A DNA stretch of 19,417 nt from JAYTUJ01 sp043744615 (GTDB taxonomy: Bacteria; Patescibacteriota; Minisyncoccia; Phycocordibacterales; CAIRYW01), in NCBI GenBank assembly GCA_043744615.1, contig JAYTUJ010000048.1, positions 1 through 19,417 on the forward strand. Direction: 5' to 3'. How positions within the stretch are numbered: position 1 is the stretch's first letter; the number at the start of each line of letters is the position of its first letter. Shown piece by piece: positions 13,655 to 19,417 of the stretch. Made by a program: the position numbers and the translations under genes. The notes beneath the pieces were generated by a model. That model was not told the DNA's origin. It saw nothing but the letters and a program-made list of their open reading frames with translations, and did not search any database.

Positions 13655-14263
13655 TTATGAAGCAATATATTTGTATGCCTGCATTCCACAAATAGAACCA
13701 ACAATTGGGCCAACGATGTACGCAAGACTTAAACCTTTTAATGGAGTACTTAACACAAGTGCAACAACAGGGTTAATTGCCCCTGCAGAACCAAGCATTG
13801 ACGCAATCATAGCACCGATTAACAATGAACCTCCGATAACTATCCCGCTTGCAATAGCAGGTGTTTTACCAAAAATAACCGAAGCGATACCGAACGTAAG
13901 AATAAAAGTTCCAATAGCTTCAGACGCAAATGTTGCAAGTGTGCCTAATCCTTTAAATGAAATAGTGGCAGTTGTTGCTTCTGCAAATACATTAGCAACT
14001 ACGACAGCTAAAAGACCACCAAGAATTTGAACACTTACGTAAATCGCCATATCTTTTGTAGAAATCTTTTTGATTGAATACGCACCAATAGTTACCGCTG
14101 GGTTAAGATGTGTTCCTGAAACATGTCCAACTGTGTACACAAATATCCCAACAGTGATTGCTGCTAAAAATGGAGCAAGTGGATTATGACTTAACACTGA
14201 AATCAAAACAACAAATGAAAGAAAAAATGTTCCGACAAACTCTGCAATATATTTTTTATACAT
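13655..14263 (-). CDS. Aquaporin (MIP family) with altered second NPA and filter Arg
   Basis: A 202-aa protein with six hydrophobic helices and two half-helices. The N-terminal AEFVGTFFLSF (family A-E-x-x-G-T) and first pore motif SGTHLNPAVTIG (NPA, 54-56) are canonical. The second half repeats ASEAIGTFILTFGI, but the second pore motif is GAINPVVALVLS: NPV (164-166) with Val167 where nearly all aquaporins have the selectivity-filter Arg. Length is shorter than the usual 230-270 because loops are trimmed. Water or small neutral solute transport is likely; the wider, uncharged filter suggests unusual selectivity. It starts at 14263 with a TATAGT 8 nt upstream. Confidence 0.88.
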   Translation of the reverse strand: MYKKYIAEFVGTFFLSFVVLISVLSHNPLAPFLAAITVGIFVYTVGHVSGTHLNPAVTIGAYSIKKISTKDMAIYVSVQILGGLLAVVVANVFAEATTATISFKGLGTLATFASEAIGTFILTFGIASVIFGKTPAIASGIVIGGSLLIGAMIASMLGSAGAINPVVALVLSTPLKGLSLAYIVGPIVGSICGMQAYKYIAS

Positions 14264-14321
14264 AAAAATAAACTATACTTTATAATAGTTTAAGTATATC
14301 AAATAAAATCTATCAACTTTG

Positions 14322-14405
14322 TGCGCGGGAGAAGACTCGAACTTCCACAACCTTACGGCCGCTACCACCTCAAGGTAGTGCGTCTACCAATTTCGCCACC
14401 CGCGC
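14322..14405 (-). tRNA. tRNA-Leu (GAG)
   Basis: 84 nt on the minus strand with acceptor GCGCGGG/CCCGCGC, long variable arm, anticodon stem CTACC/GGTAG and loop TTGAGGT (anticodon GAG), and T-arm GGAAG-TTCGAGT-CTTCT. CCA is not encoded. Confidence 0.95.
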
Positions 14406-14500
14406 GTATATCTAACTAATTAACTCTAACTACAAGAGTGTAATCTATTTTGTATAAAATTTCCAGCTGTATTGAAAGATGTTTAAATACATTAATAAAA

Positions 14501-14531
14501 ATTCGCGTCCAAACAAAGTTTGGACGCGAAT
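14501..14531. terminator. Terminator of the 110-aa unknown gene
   Basis: A perfect 14-bp stem (14501-14514 with 14518-14531: ATTCGCGTCCAAAC and its complement) with triloop AAA, then a T run on the minus strand. Between it and tRNA-Leu (14406-14500) I see only AT-rich sequence and no clear promoter. Confidence 0.8.
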
Positions 14532-14552
14532 ACAACTGTAAACTACTACAAT

Positions 14553-14885
14553 TCAAAACAAAGCATATTGAGCATGGCTTGTTGTCGGTTCTTCCCAAAT
14601 AGAACTAAATCGACTTGGGTCAAGTTTACAGAAATCAGAAAGAAGGGAAATGTTTGTTTGATACACGACATACAAAATAATATTATTGTCGATCGATATT
14701 TGTATATCTTCAATAAACATTCGTTGTCCATCTTTTATCCCCTTTCTCCATAGACGACCTGTTTTTATTTTTACAAAAACGGGTTCACCTAATTTTTTTG
14801 CTTTTTCTACGGCTTCTTGGTTTGTATGCGCAACTCCAATAAGCTTACCTGTGTTGGTTACCACAAATGCAATATATGTTTTCAT
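14553..14885 (-). CDS. Hypothetical protein, 110 aa
   Basis: I do not recognise this protein. It begins MKTYIAFVVTNTGKLIGVAHTNQEAVEKAKKLGEPVFVKIKTG and looks like a small soluble alpha/beta protein without signal peptide or membrane helix; the opening strand-helix pattern resembles small single-domain modulators but no motif is decisive. It lies alone between two strong hairpin terminators (14501-14531 and 14947-14980), so it must have its own promoter in the 14886-14946 gap, where no consensus is evident. Length and codon use (CGA/CGT arginine) agree with neighbours. Confidence 0.6.
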   Translation of the reverse strand: MKTYIAFVVTNTGKLIGVAHTNQEAVEKAKKLGEPVFVKIKTGRLWRKGIKDGQRMFIEDIQISIDNNIILYVVYQTNISLLSDFCKLDPSRFSSIWEEPTTSHAQYALF

Positions 14886-14946
14886 GTTTTAGATTGTTTT
14901 TTGTTTCAGTGAAAAGAACAATTTTATTAACATATTGCCATGCAAA

Positions 14947-14980
14947 TAAAAACGAGTCCTGAATTAAGGACTCGTTTTTA
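14947..14980. terminator. Terminator of rplS
   Basis: TAAAAACGAGTCCT (14947-14960) and its complement (14967-14980) form a perfect 14-bp stem with a 6-nt loop, flanked by A/T runs. It lies 40 bp after the rplS stop. Confidence 0.8.
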
Positions 14981-15019
14981 TATTCTTTGAGATAATTTAA
15001 AAATCACAAACACGAATCC

Positions 15020-15466
15020 TTAATTGGACTCGGTTGGAGGAACTTCGTTAACTTCAGTTTCTGTTTTTGCAACAGGCTTCATCATTTCCATCTTCATTCG
15101 TTTGTTCATTTCTTTAACTGCCTTTTCTCGAACGAAATATAGTTTAGCTCGTCGTGTTTTTGATCGTTTTGTTACTTCGATTTTTTCGATATTTGGAGAA
15201 TACAAAGGGTAGATTTTTTCTACTCCAACACCACTTGCAACTTTTCGAACAGTGAAAGTAGCACCTGCTTCTGTTCCGTGTTTTCGAGCAAGAACCATAC
15301 CTTCGAAGATCTGAATTCGAGTTTTACCTTCTTTATCTTGAATTTTTTGGTGAACTTTAACGGTATCACCTGATCGCATATCAAGAGTCTTTCGATCTGC
15401 TCGATTTTCTGCGACAAGTTTTACAACTTTCTTTTCTACTATTGCTGTTTTTGTTTTTGTAGCCAT
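15020..15466 (-). CDS. rplS: 50S ribosomal protein bL19
   Basis: bL19 sits at the 30S-50S interface. The 148-aa protein contains the family core: DMRSGDTVKVHQKI, KEGKTRIQIFEGMVLARKHG, TFTVRKVASGVGVEKIYPLYSPNIEKIEV and RRAKLYFVREK. It carries an N-terminal basic extension and a C-terminal low-complexity acidic tail (about 130-148) not usual in bL19. All 11 arginines are CGA. A TATGAT-like -10 gives a leader of about 26 nt, without a Shine-Dalgarno. Confidence 0.96.
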   Translation of the reverse strand: MATKTKTAIVEKKVVKLVAENRADRKTLDMRSGDTVKVHQKIQDKEGKTRIQIFEGMVLARKHGTEAGATFTVRKVASGVGVEKIYPLYSPNIEKIEVTKRSKTRRAKLYFVREKAVKEMNKRMKMEMMKPVAKTETEVNEVPPTESN

Positions 15467-15499
15467 AAATGTAAGTGAAAAGAGTGTATCATAAACAAA

Positions 15500-15536
15500 T
15501 TAAAACGGCAAATCGCAAAGCGATTTGCCGTTTTAA
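15500..15536. terminator. Terminator between the pseudouridine synthase gene and rplS
   Basis: A perfect 17-bp stem (15500-15516 with 15520-15536) with triloop AAA, GC-rich in its upper part (CGGCAAATCGC). It starts 1-2 nt after the pseudouridine synthase stop codon on the minus strand and ends in a T-rich tail. Confidence 0.8.
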
Positions 15537-15537
15537 T

Positions 15538-16281
15538 CTACTTCCCAAAGCTTTTTAAAGCATCTTCAAAGTCTTGTGGGTACGGCGCCTCGTATTCAAC
15601 TTCTTTACCTTTTGGGTTGGTAAATGTGATTTTTCGAGCATGTAATGCAACACGATCAAAACCTAATATTGTTTTTTGTTGTAATCCATACAACGTATCG
15701 CCAATTAAAGGCCTATTGATTGCCTTAAAATGAACTCGAATTTGATGAGTTCGACCGGTTTTTGGCATAATCTCAACAAAACTTGCTTCGGGTGAGCGTT
15801 TTAAAACTTTATACAACGTCAAAGCATCGCGAGCCTCGCCTCTTCCTCCGGGTTGAGCAGACCAAAGCCTAAAATCTTTTTTGCTTCGTGCAATTGGTCG
15901 GTCAATTTTTCCTTCTGACTCTTGCATGTTTCCTCGCACAAATGCGTGATACACTTTTTCAACTTCTCGATTTAAAAATTGATTCTTTAACAAGTTGTAT
16001 GTATCTTCATTTTTTGCAACAACAACAATTCCTGAAGTTTCTCGGTCGATACGATGAACAACTCCGTATCGCTTAACTTCTTTTCCTTCATTTGCTCCCC
16101 CACTTAAAACGATAACATCGCCAATGGTAGAAAGTTTTGGATAATGTTCCGCAAGCCAATCACACAAAGAATATTCTTTGGTACGCCCATCATCATGAAC
16201 AACCATACCTGCTGGTTTGTCGAGTATTAAATAATTTGTATCTTCGAAAAGAATTTGTGGAGCTAATTTTTTTGTTGTCAT
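15538..16281 (-). CDS. RluD/RluA-family pseudouridine synthase
   Basis: Isomerises uridine to pseudouridine in rRNA or tRNA. The 247-aa protein has the RluA-family active-site motif VVHRIDRETSGIVVVAKN with the catalytic Asp, the earlier YLILDKPAGMVVH strand, and the late PKTGRTHQIRVHFKAINRPLIGDTLYG signature. The N-terminal S4 domain of RluD is absent, so the target site may differ; it cannot be assigned. It lies 20 nt after the TerC-like gene. Confidence 0.92.
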   Translation of the reverse strand: MTTKKLAPQILFEDTNYLILDKPAGMVVHDDGRTKEYSLCDWLAEHYPKLSTIGDVIVLSGGANEGKEVKRYGVVHRIDRETSGIVVVAKNEDTYNLLKNQFLNREVEKVYHAFVRGNMQESEGKIDRPIARSKKDFRLWSAQPGGRGEARDALTLYKVLKRSPEASFVEIMPKTGRTHQIRVHFKAINRPLIGDTLYGLQQKTILGFDRVALHARKITFTNPKGKEVEYEAPYPQDFEDALKSFGK

Positions 16282-16301
16282 AAAATATTAAAGAATTATC
16301 G

Positions 16302-17231
16302 TTACGCTGTTTTATTTTGTGAAATATGTTTTTTTGATTTAAAGAAAAAGAAAAGAATTACTGCAACTGTCGTAACTGGTGAGACCCATTCTGGAATATG
16401 AACTCCAAATGCATCGGTGAGCATAATAATTCCAAGAAATAAAATTGAGTACATCGCACCATTTTTAAGAAACACATATTTCTTAATCCGATCAATGTTA
16501 CCAACGGTTAATTGGCGTAGTACATACGCACCAATACCGTTTCCAATCAAAATTAAAGGGACAGAAAGTGTAAACGCAAACGCTCCAAGCACTCCGTCAA
16601 TAGAAAATGTTGTGTCGATTGCCTCAAGATACATAATTTTTCCCCAATCAGAAATTGAGCCTGAATTTTCTAAAAGTTTTCGCTCCCCTTCTTCGGCACT
16701 TTGTTTAAAACCGTGGGTAATGAAAAATGCAGTTGAACCAATGACTGCGCCAAATGCCATTAAAGGATTTATTTTTAATGCAAACCAAACAATCGAACAA
16801 AGCAATGCAGAGACTACCGCATAAAACCAAACTCCTTTTGAAAGAAAAAATTCTTCGGCTTTAAGACCAAAACTTTTTGGCTCCAAAAAAAGCCAGTGGA
16901 AAAATAAAAAAACCATAAACGTTCCACCGCCTGCAAGTAATATTGGTGCAGAAGCATCGATTGCTGCATGAATACTTGGGTCATTACTAAACGTTGCGGT
17001 CAGTGAACCAAAAAAACCAAGTGATGGTGTCGTGAAAAAAACAATCAACCAAGGAAGAAGTCCTCGAACAACAAACACTGCAAATAAAAGCCCCCAGAGT
17101 AAAAACCATTTTTTACCTTTCTCGCTCATTTTATCGAGCACTTCGGCATTAACAATTGCATTGTCAACACTTGAGATAATCTCAAACAATGCCAGTCCGA
17201 GAATTGTGATGATTGATGGAATAAGATGCAT
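16302..17231 (-). CDS. DUF475 / TerC-like integral membrane protein
   Basis: A 309-aa protein with about nine hydrophobic helices. It shows the two acidic membrane motifs of the TerC-related group: ISSVDNAIVNAEVL near the N-terminus and EAIDTTFSIDGVLGAFAFT in the second half, which resemble the metal-handling S-V-D-N motifs of TerC. TerC proteins are linked to manganese export and tellurite resistance; the DUF475 branch is not characterised. It starts at 17231, 18 bp after tRNA-Val, and is followed by the pseudouridine synthase gene 20 nt downstream. Confidence 0.85.
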   Translation of the reverse strand: MHLIPSIITILGLALFEIISSVDNAIVNAEVLDKMSEKGKKWFLLWGLLFAVFVVRGLLPWLIVFFTTPSLGFFGSLTATFSNDPSIHAAIDASAPILLAGGGTFMVFLFFHWLFLEPKSFGLKAEEFFLSKGVWFYAVVSALLCSIVWFALKINPLMAFGAVIGSTAFFITHGFKQSAEEGERKLLENSGSISDWGKIMYLEAIDTTFSIDGVLGAFAFTLSVPLILIGNGIGAYVLRQLTVGNIDRIKKYVFLKNGAMYSILFLGIIMLTDAFGVHIPEWVSPVTTVAVILFFFFKSKKHISQNKTA

Positions 17232-17249
17232 AAACTATGAAACTATGTG

Positions 17250-17322
17250 TGGGCGATGCAGGACTCGAACCTGCGACCTTCTCGGTGTAAACGAGTTGCT
17301 CTACCAACTGAGCTAATCGCCC
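17250..17322 (-). tRNA. tRNA-Val (TAC)
   Basis: 73 nt on the minus strand. Acceptor GGGCGAT/ATCGCCC, D-arm GCTC-AGTTGGTA-GAGC, anticodon loop TTTACAC (anticodon TAC), variable AGGTC, T-arm GCAGG-TTCGAGT-CCTGC, discriminator A. The base pair 27-43 is an A-A mismatch. CCA is not encoded. Confidence 0.95.
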
Positions 17323-17368
17323 AAAAACCTAATAAAAGCAGTTTATCAGATTGTGCTAAATAATCAAC

Positions 17369-18112
17369 TTATTTTAGATCCGAAAGATTGATCAAATAAC
17401 CACCTGTTTGATTGAGTGGTAACATTGATTGCATTTTCTTCCACTTTAAAGCTAACCCATCTTTTGTTGGAGTAAGTGTAAACAATACATCTCCTTTTGT
17501 ATATGGAGTAAACATATTATCAGGACCATATGAATCAAACACCGCATCTATCGATTTTTGAGAGACAACCCCTTTTGCACGTATTCTTGTCTTGGTTTGA
17601 AACCCATCAACATTAAGAGTTATTTCACCAATACCTCCATTATTTTTTATATTCAATTTATAATTCCATGACTGCTCAGATGAGCCTGACCCTATAGATT
17701 CTCCAAATTGATATTCACCTTTTTTGATAAATACTTCGTCTGAATCTAATTGTGGATTAATAGTAGTTTTTTCTTTAGTCTCATATGCAACTTGCTCTAC
17801 ACAAAAATTATAACTCTTTTGCCCTTCTGTTTTACATAATTCTGGTTTCCTCTCATATTTTGCAATTTCGGTTATACAATAGCTTCTTGCAGATTCCTCA
17901 CTATAGTTAATACTAAATTGTACTCTTATCTTTTTACACCCCTCAACTCCAAGATTATCGTCTTTTATCTTTTGAATTACCTCTCCGTAGGTTGGATGAT
18001 CATTATCTCTTACCAAAAAACCATCGTCAATCAAAAACGGATTTATTATTGATGCTATTAGACTAATAAGCCCTACAAATATAGCGCCTAGTTCTTTAAT
18101 ATGTTCAATCAT
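17369..18112 (-). CDS. Membrane-anchored protein of unknown function (last gene of envelope operon)
   Basis: 247 aa. An N-terminal membrane helix (GAIFVGLISLIASIINPFLI) is followed by a Cys-containing segment (about 58-110: GCKKIRVQF, YCITEIAKY, LCKTEGQ, FCVEQVAY) with four Cys that could form disulfides outside the cell. The C-terminal half is beta-rich (SWNYKLNIKNNGGIGEITLNVDG, then GDVLFTLTPTKDGLALKWKKM), resembling small ligand- or polysaccharide-binding barrels of bacterial lipoproteins, but I cannot name a family. The gene follows the pilin-like gene by 15 nt, with TATAAT 9 nt before its ATG, so it may have its own transcript too. Confidence 0.65.
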   Translation of the reverse strand: MIEHIKELGAIFVGLISLIASIINPFLIDDGFLVRDNDHPTYGEVIQKIKDDNLGVEGCKKIRVQFSINYSEESARSYCITEIAKYERKPELCKTEGQKSYNFCVEQVAYETKEKTTINPQLDSDEVFIKKGEYQFGESIGSGSSEQSWNYKLNIKNNGGIGEITLNVDGFQTKTRIRAKGVVSQKSIDAVFDSYGPDNMFTPYTKGDVLFTLTPTKDGLALKWKKMQSMLPLNQTGGYLINLSDLK

Positions 18113-18127
18113 AATTTAAAAATTATA

Positions 18128-18820
18128 TTATTTCTTAACACACGCGTAGGTTTCATAATTCACATCACCCACCAAACCCATAACTGTAGCTGAGGAACAA
18201 ACTTTAGCAGAACTTCCGTCCTCAAGATCTACAGGCATGGAAATAACAAAATTATCAGAAGTGGCTTTGCATAAAATCTGTTCTATGTGATATGAAGACA
18301 GATTAATCCCAAGTGCCTTCATAAGACCATCGTTTTCATCAATACTTTTCTTAATATCTGCTTCGATAAAAGTTTTAGCGTTAACACATACATTATTGAA
18401 AAAACCATCCTTACTTTTTATTTCTAGTGCTTCTGTAAAAAAAGAACTAAATGATGCTTGCACTCGCAGTTTTGTTAGTCTGTTAACGAATGGTGTATTC
18501 TTATATTTTTCTGTAACACCTTTATTAAGTTGTTCTTGATTAACCACAATTGAAAGATCTTTATTTCGTTGAATATTTGATTTAACAGAAACTTCTGCCG
18601 TAATTGGTGTTTTTGTTTTAGGAGTTACTCCTAAAACTACAGTAGTTGTTGCTTGTGTAGAGGAAGCTTTTTCAATTTCTTTCTTGAAGTTATTTTCAAT
18701 ATTTATATTTTCTTCTGCTTTCTTGCTTTGATTATAAACATATGCCCCACCTAAAACAGCCGAAAAAGCAATAAAGATGACTAACATTGCTCCAATAAAT
18801 CCTTGTTGTTTGTTTTTCAT
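18128..18820 (-). CDS. Pilin-like envelope protein of unknown function
   Basis: 230 aa. The N-terminus MKNKQQGFIGAMLVIFIAFSAVLGGAYVYNQSKKAE has the layout of a type IV prepilin (short basic leader, Gly-Phe junction, then a hydrophobic helix), but the Glu usually at +5 is Met, so prepilin processing is uncertain. Residues 40-95 are low-complexity Ser/Thr/Lys-rich, a typical extended linker. The C-terminal domain (about 96-230) has four Cys and the ending VNYETYACVKK; no family recognised. Its ATG is one nucleotide after the stop of the small upstream gene (TAA-T-ATG), indicating translational coupling. Confidence 0.65.
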   Translation of the reverse strand: MKNKQQGFIGAMLVIFIAFSAVLGGAYVYNQSKKAEENINIENNFKKEIEKASSTQATTTVVLGVTPKTKTPITAEVSVKSNIQRNKDLSIVVNQEQLNKGVTEKYKNTPFVNRLTKLRVQASFSSFFTEALEIKSKDGFFNNVCVNAKTFIEADIKKSIDENDGLMKALGINLSSYHIEQILCKATSDNFVISMPVDLEDGSSAKVCSSATVMGLVGDVNYETYACVKK

Positions 18821-18821
18821 A

Positions 18822-18962
18822 TTATTTAATATGGCTTAAATCTTTCACTTCTTGATACTGCGTTCCGATATAAAAAGTCAATACGGGCAATATTCCAATA
18901 AAAAAAATTATTGCTGCTAATTTTGAGTACCACGTAACTTTGTTCCATTCGATCATGTTCAT
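18822..18962 (-). CDS. Small single-span membrane protein (44-46 aa)
   Basis: A short gene reading MIEWNKVTWYSKLAAIIFF followed by GILPVLTFYIGTQYQEVKD. It has an aromatic N-terminus with W-N-K-V-T-W-Y-S-K, one membrane helix and a short charged tail. From memory, proteins of this pattern are very common in Parcubacteria and related Patescibacteria, usually next to envelope genes; their function is unknown. Two in-frame starts are possible, ATG 18962 (46 aa) and ATG 18956 (44 aa); TATTAA-type sequence lies just upstream of the first. It is coupled to the pilin-like gene, which starts one base after its stop. Confidence 0.8.
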   Translation of the reverse strand: MNMIEWNKVTWYSKLAAIIFFIGILPVLTFYIGTQYQEVKDLSHIK

Positions 18963-18997
18963 ATATATTAATATTAACTCACATATTACAAATTTGA

Positions 18998-19009
18998 TAT
19001 ACTCATTTT
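18998..19009 (+). promoter_or_regulatory. Leaderless-type -10 before an 11-codon remnant
   Basis: TATACT (18998-19003) lies 6 nt before an ATG at 19010, the same arrangement as at the functional starts in this window. The -35 is weak. Confidence 0.45.
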
Positions 19010-19045
19010 ATGAAATCTTTTGCAGTTGTTGGGCATCCTCTCTAA
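19010..19045 (+). pseudogene. Possible 5' remnant of a shikimate dehydrogenase (aroE) gene
   Basis: Eleven codons reading MKSFAVVGHPL, then TAA. This matches the usual beginning of shikimate dehydrogenases (K-x-F-A-V-I-G-x-P-I/L, followed by x-H-S-x-S-P). The match ends exactly where the convergent SET-domain gene begins, whose stop overlaps this ORF by 4 bp, so an insertion or recombination event may have removed the rest. The match is short and could be chance; a real tiny gene is the other option. Confidence 0.35.
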
Positions 19046-19417
19046 ATTAGATTTTTTATTTTTTCGAGAAGATATGCAGAAAAATAATTACCGTATTTAT
19101 CCTGCAATTCAGAAATCTTCCAATCAGTACCTTTAATTATTTTTCTGCAATCAGATGAACCACAAGTACATTCAAACTCATATTCTCTAGAATTAATGGT
19201 TGCATAATCTTGTACCAACTCTTCTCCTTCCTTAATATCTCTCATCGCAACACTTACTATGTTACCCATCATTCCTATATTTGGATTACAACTATGATTT
19301 ATATATATCATGCTTTCTACAAATTCTTCCTCTGTCATTGGAGAAATAAAAAGGTCGTTGGTAATTTGTAACTCAGCATGTTTTTCAAAAAAAGGTAATT
19401 TCTTGAGCTGCTCCAGA
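19042..19417 (-). CDS. SET-domain protein, C-terminal part (5' end beyond window)
   Basis: The frame is open to the window end, giving at least 124 residues. It contains the C-terminal SET core: INHSCNPNIGMMGNIVSVAMRDIKEGEELVQDYA, including the N-H-S-C knot motif and the catalytic-Tyr segment (family G-E-E-L-x-x-D-Y). A post-SET zinc motif follows (FECTCGSSDCRK, C-x-C-x4-C). SET proteins are SAM-dependent lysine methyltransferases; the substrate is unknown. An internal ATG at 19338 is unlikely to be the start because the sequence upstream stays in frame and the SET domain would be incomplete. Confidence 0.85.
   Translation of the reverse strand, partial: LEQLKKLPFFEKHAELQITNDLFISPMTEEEFVESMIYINHSCNPNIGMMGNIVSVAMRDIKEGEELVQDYATINSREYEFECTCGSSDCRKIIKGTDWKISELQDKYGNYFSAYLLEKIKNLI

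Noticed and set aside
13671..14030. Plus-strand ORF of 119 codons
   Set aside because: Antisense shadow of the aquaporin gene; its composition mirrors the hydrophobic codons of that gene.
16417..16824. Plus-strand ORF of 135 codons
   Set aside because: It lies wholly antisense to the DUF475/TerC-like gene, which has clear family motifs; the ORF has no recognisable features.
17032..17316. Plus-strand ORF ending CGRCRTRTCDLLGVNEL
   Set aside because: This peptide is the well-known false translation of the antisense strand of a tRNA gene, here tRNA-Val.
1..19417. CRISPR array, insertion sequence or prophage
   Set aside because: No regularly spaced repeats, transposase, integrase or phage structural genes are visible.

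Overview
The window is an AT-rich, tightly packed chromosomal segment that looks like a Candidate Phyla Radiation / Patescibacteria genome, probably Parcubacteria (Nomurabacteria-like). This is inferred from gene content and style: very short intergenic gaps, no Shine-Dalgarno sequence in front of almost any gene, a small membrane protein of the N-K-V-T-W-Y-S-K-L type that is widespread in that group, pilin-like envelope proteins of unknown function, and a secE-nusG-rplK cluster not followed by rplA. The standard genetic code fits every gene. CGA is the dominant arginine codon, even in rplS (11 of 11).

Layout. 1-2128 (minus): the N-terminal part of glyA, a YafQ/DinJ-type toxin-antitoxin pair, and a dCMP-deaminase-like gene that diverges over 18 bp from 2147-3687 (plus): a divergent thyA homologue and a dUTPase/Dcd-fold gene. 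3680-5084 (minus): tmk and a CYTH gene, divergent from folA (5125-5661, plus). 5769-6650 (minus): a degenerate PheA/ACT protein. 6893-8111 (minus): rplK, nusG and secE with a consensus promoter. 8226-8815: a MazEF-like pair. 8938-13464 (minus): a SIMPL protein, folD, tlyA, an MFS transporter and a membrane-anchored unknown. Then tRNA-His, an unusual aquaporin, tRNA-Leu, an unknown gene, rplS, an RluD-type pseudouridine synthase, a DUF475/TerC-like protein, tRNA-Val, a three-gene envelope operon including an unlisted 44-46 aa protein, an 11-codon possible aroE remnant, and the end of a SET-domain gene.

How the genes fit together. glyA, folD and folA make and recycle the folate one-carbon carrier. 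The thyA homologue, dCMP deaminase, dUTPase homologue and tmk form a dTTP supply module. The ThyA homologue carries Asp where thymidylate synthases have the Asn that selects dUMP, so the module may work on dCMP: methylate dCMP, then deaminate the product to dTMP. This is the most interesting hypothesis in the window.

Gene expression is the second theme. At least seven starts have a -10 hexamer ending exactly 6 nt before the ATG, which predicts leaderless mRNAs. Hairpin terminators, several bidirectional, separate the transcription units.
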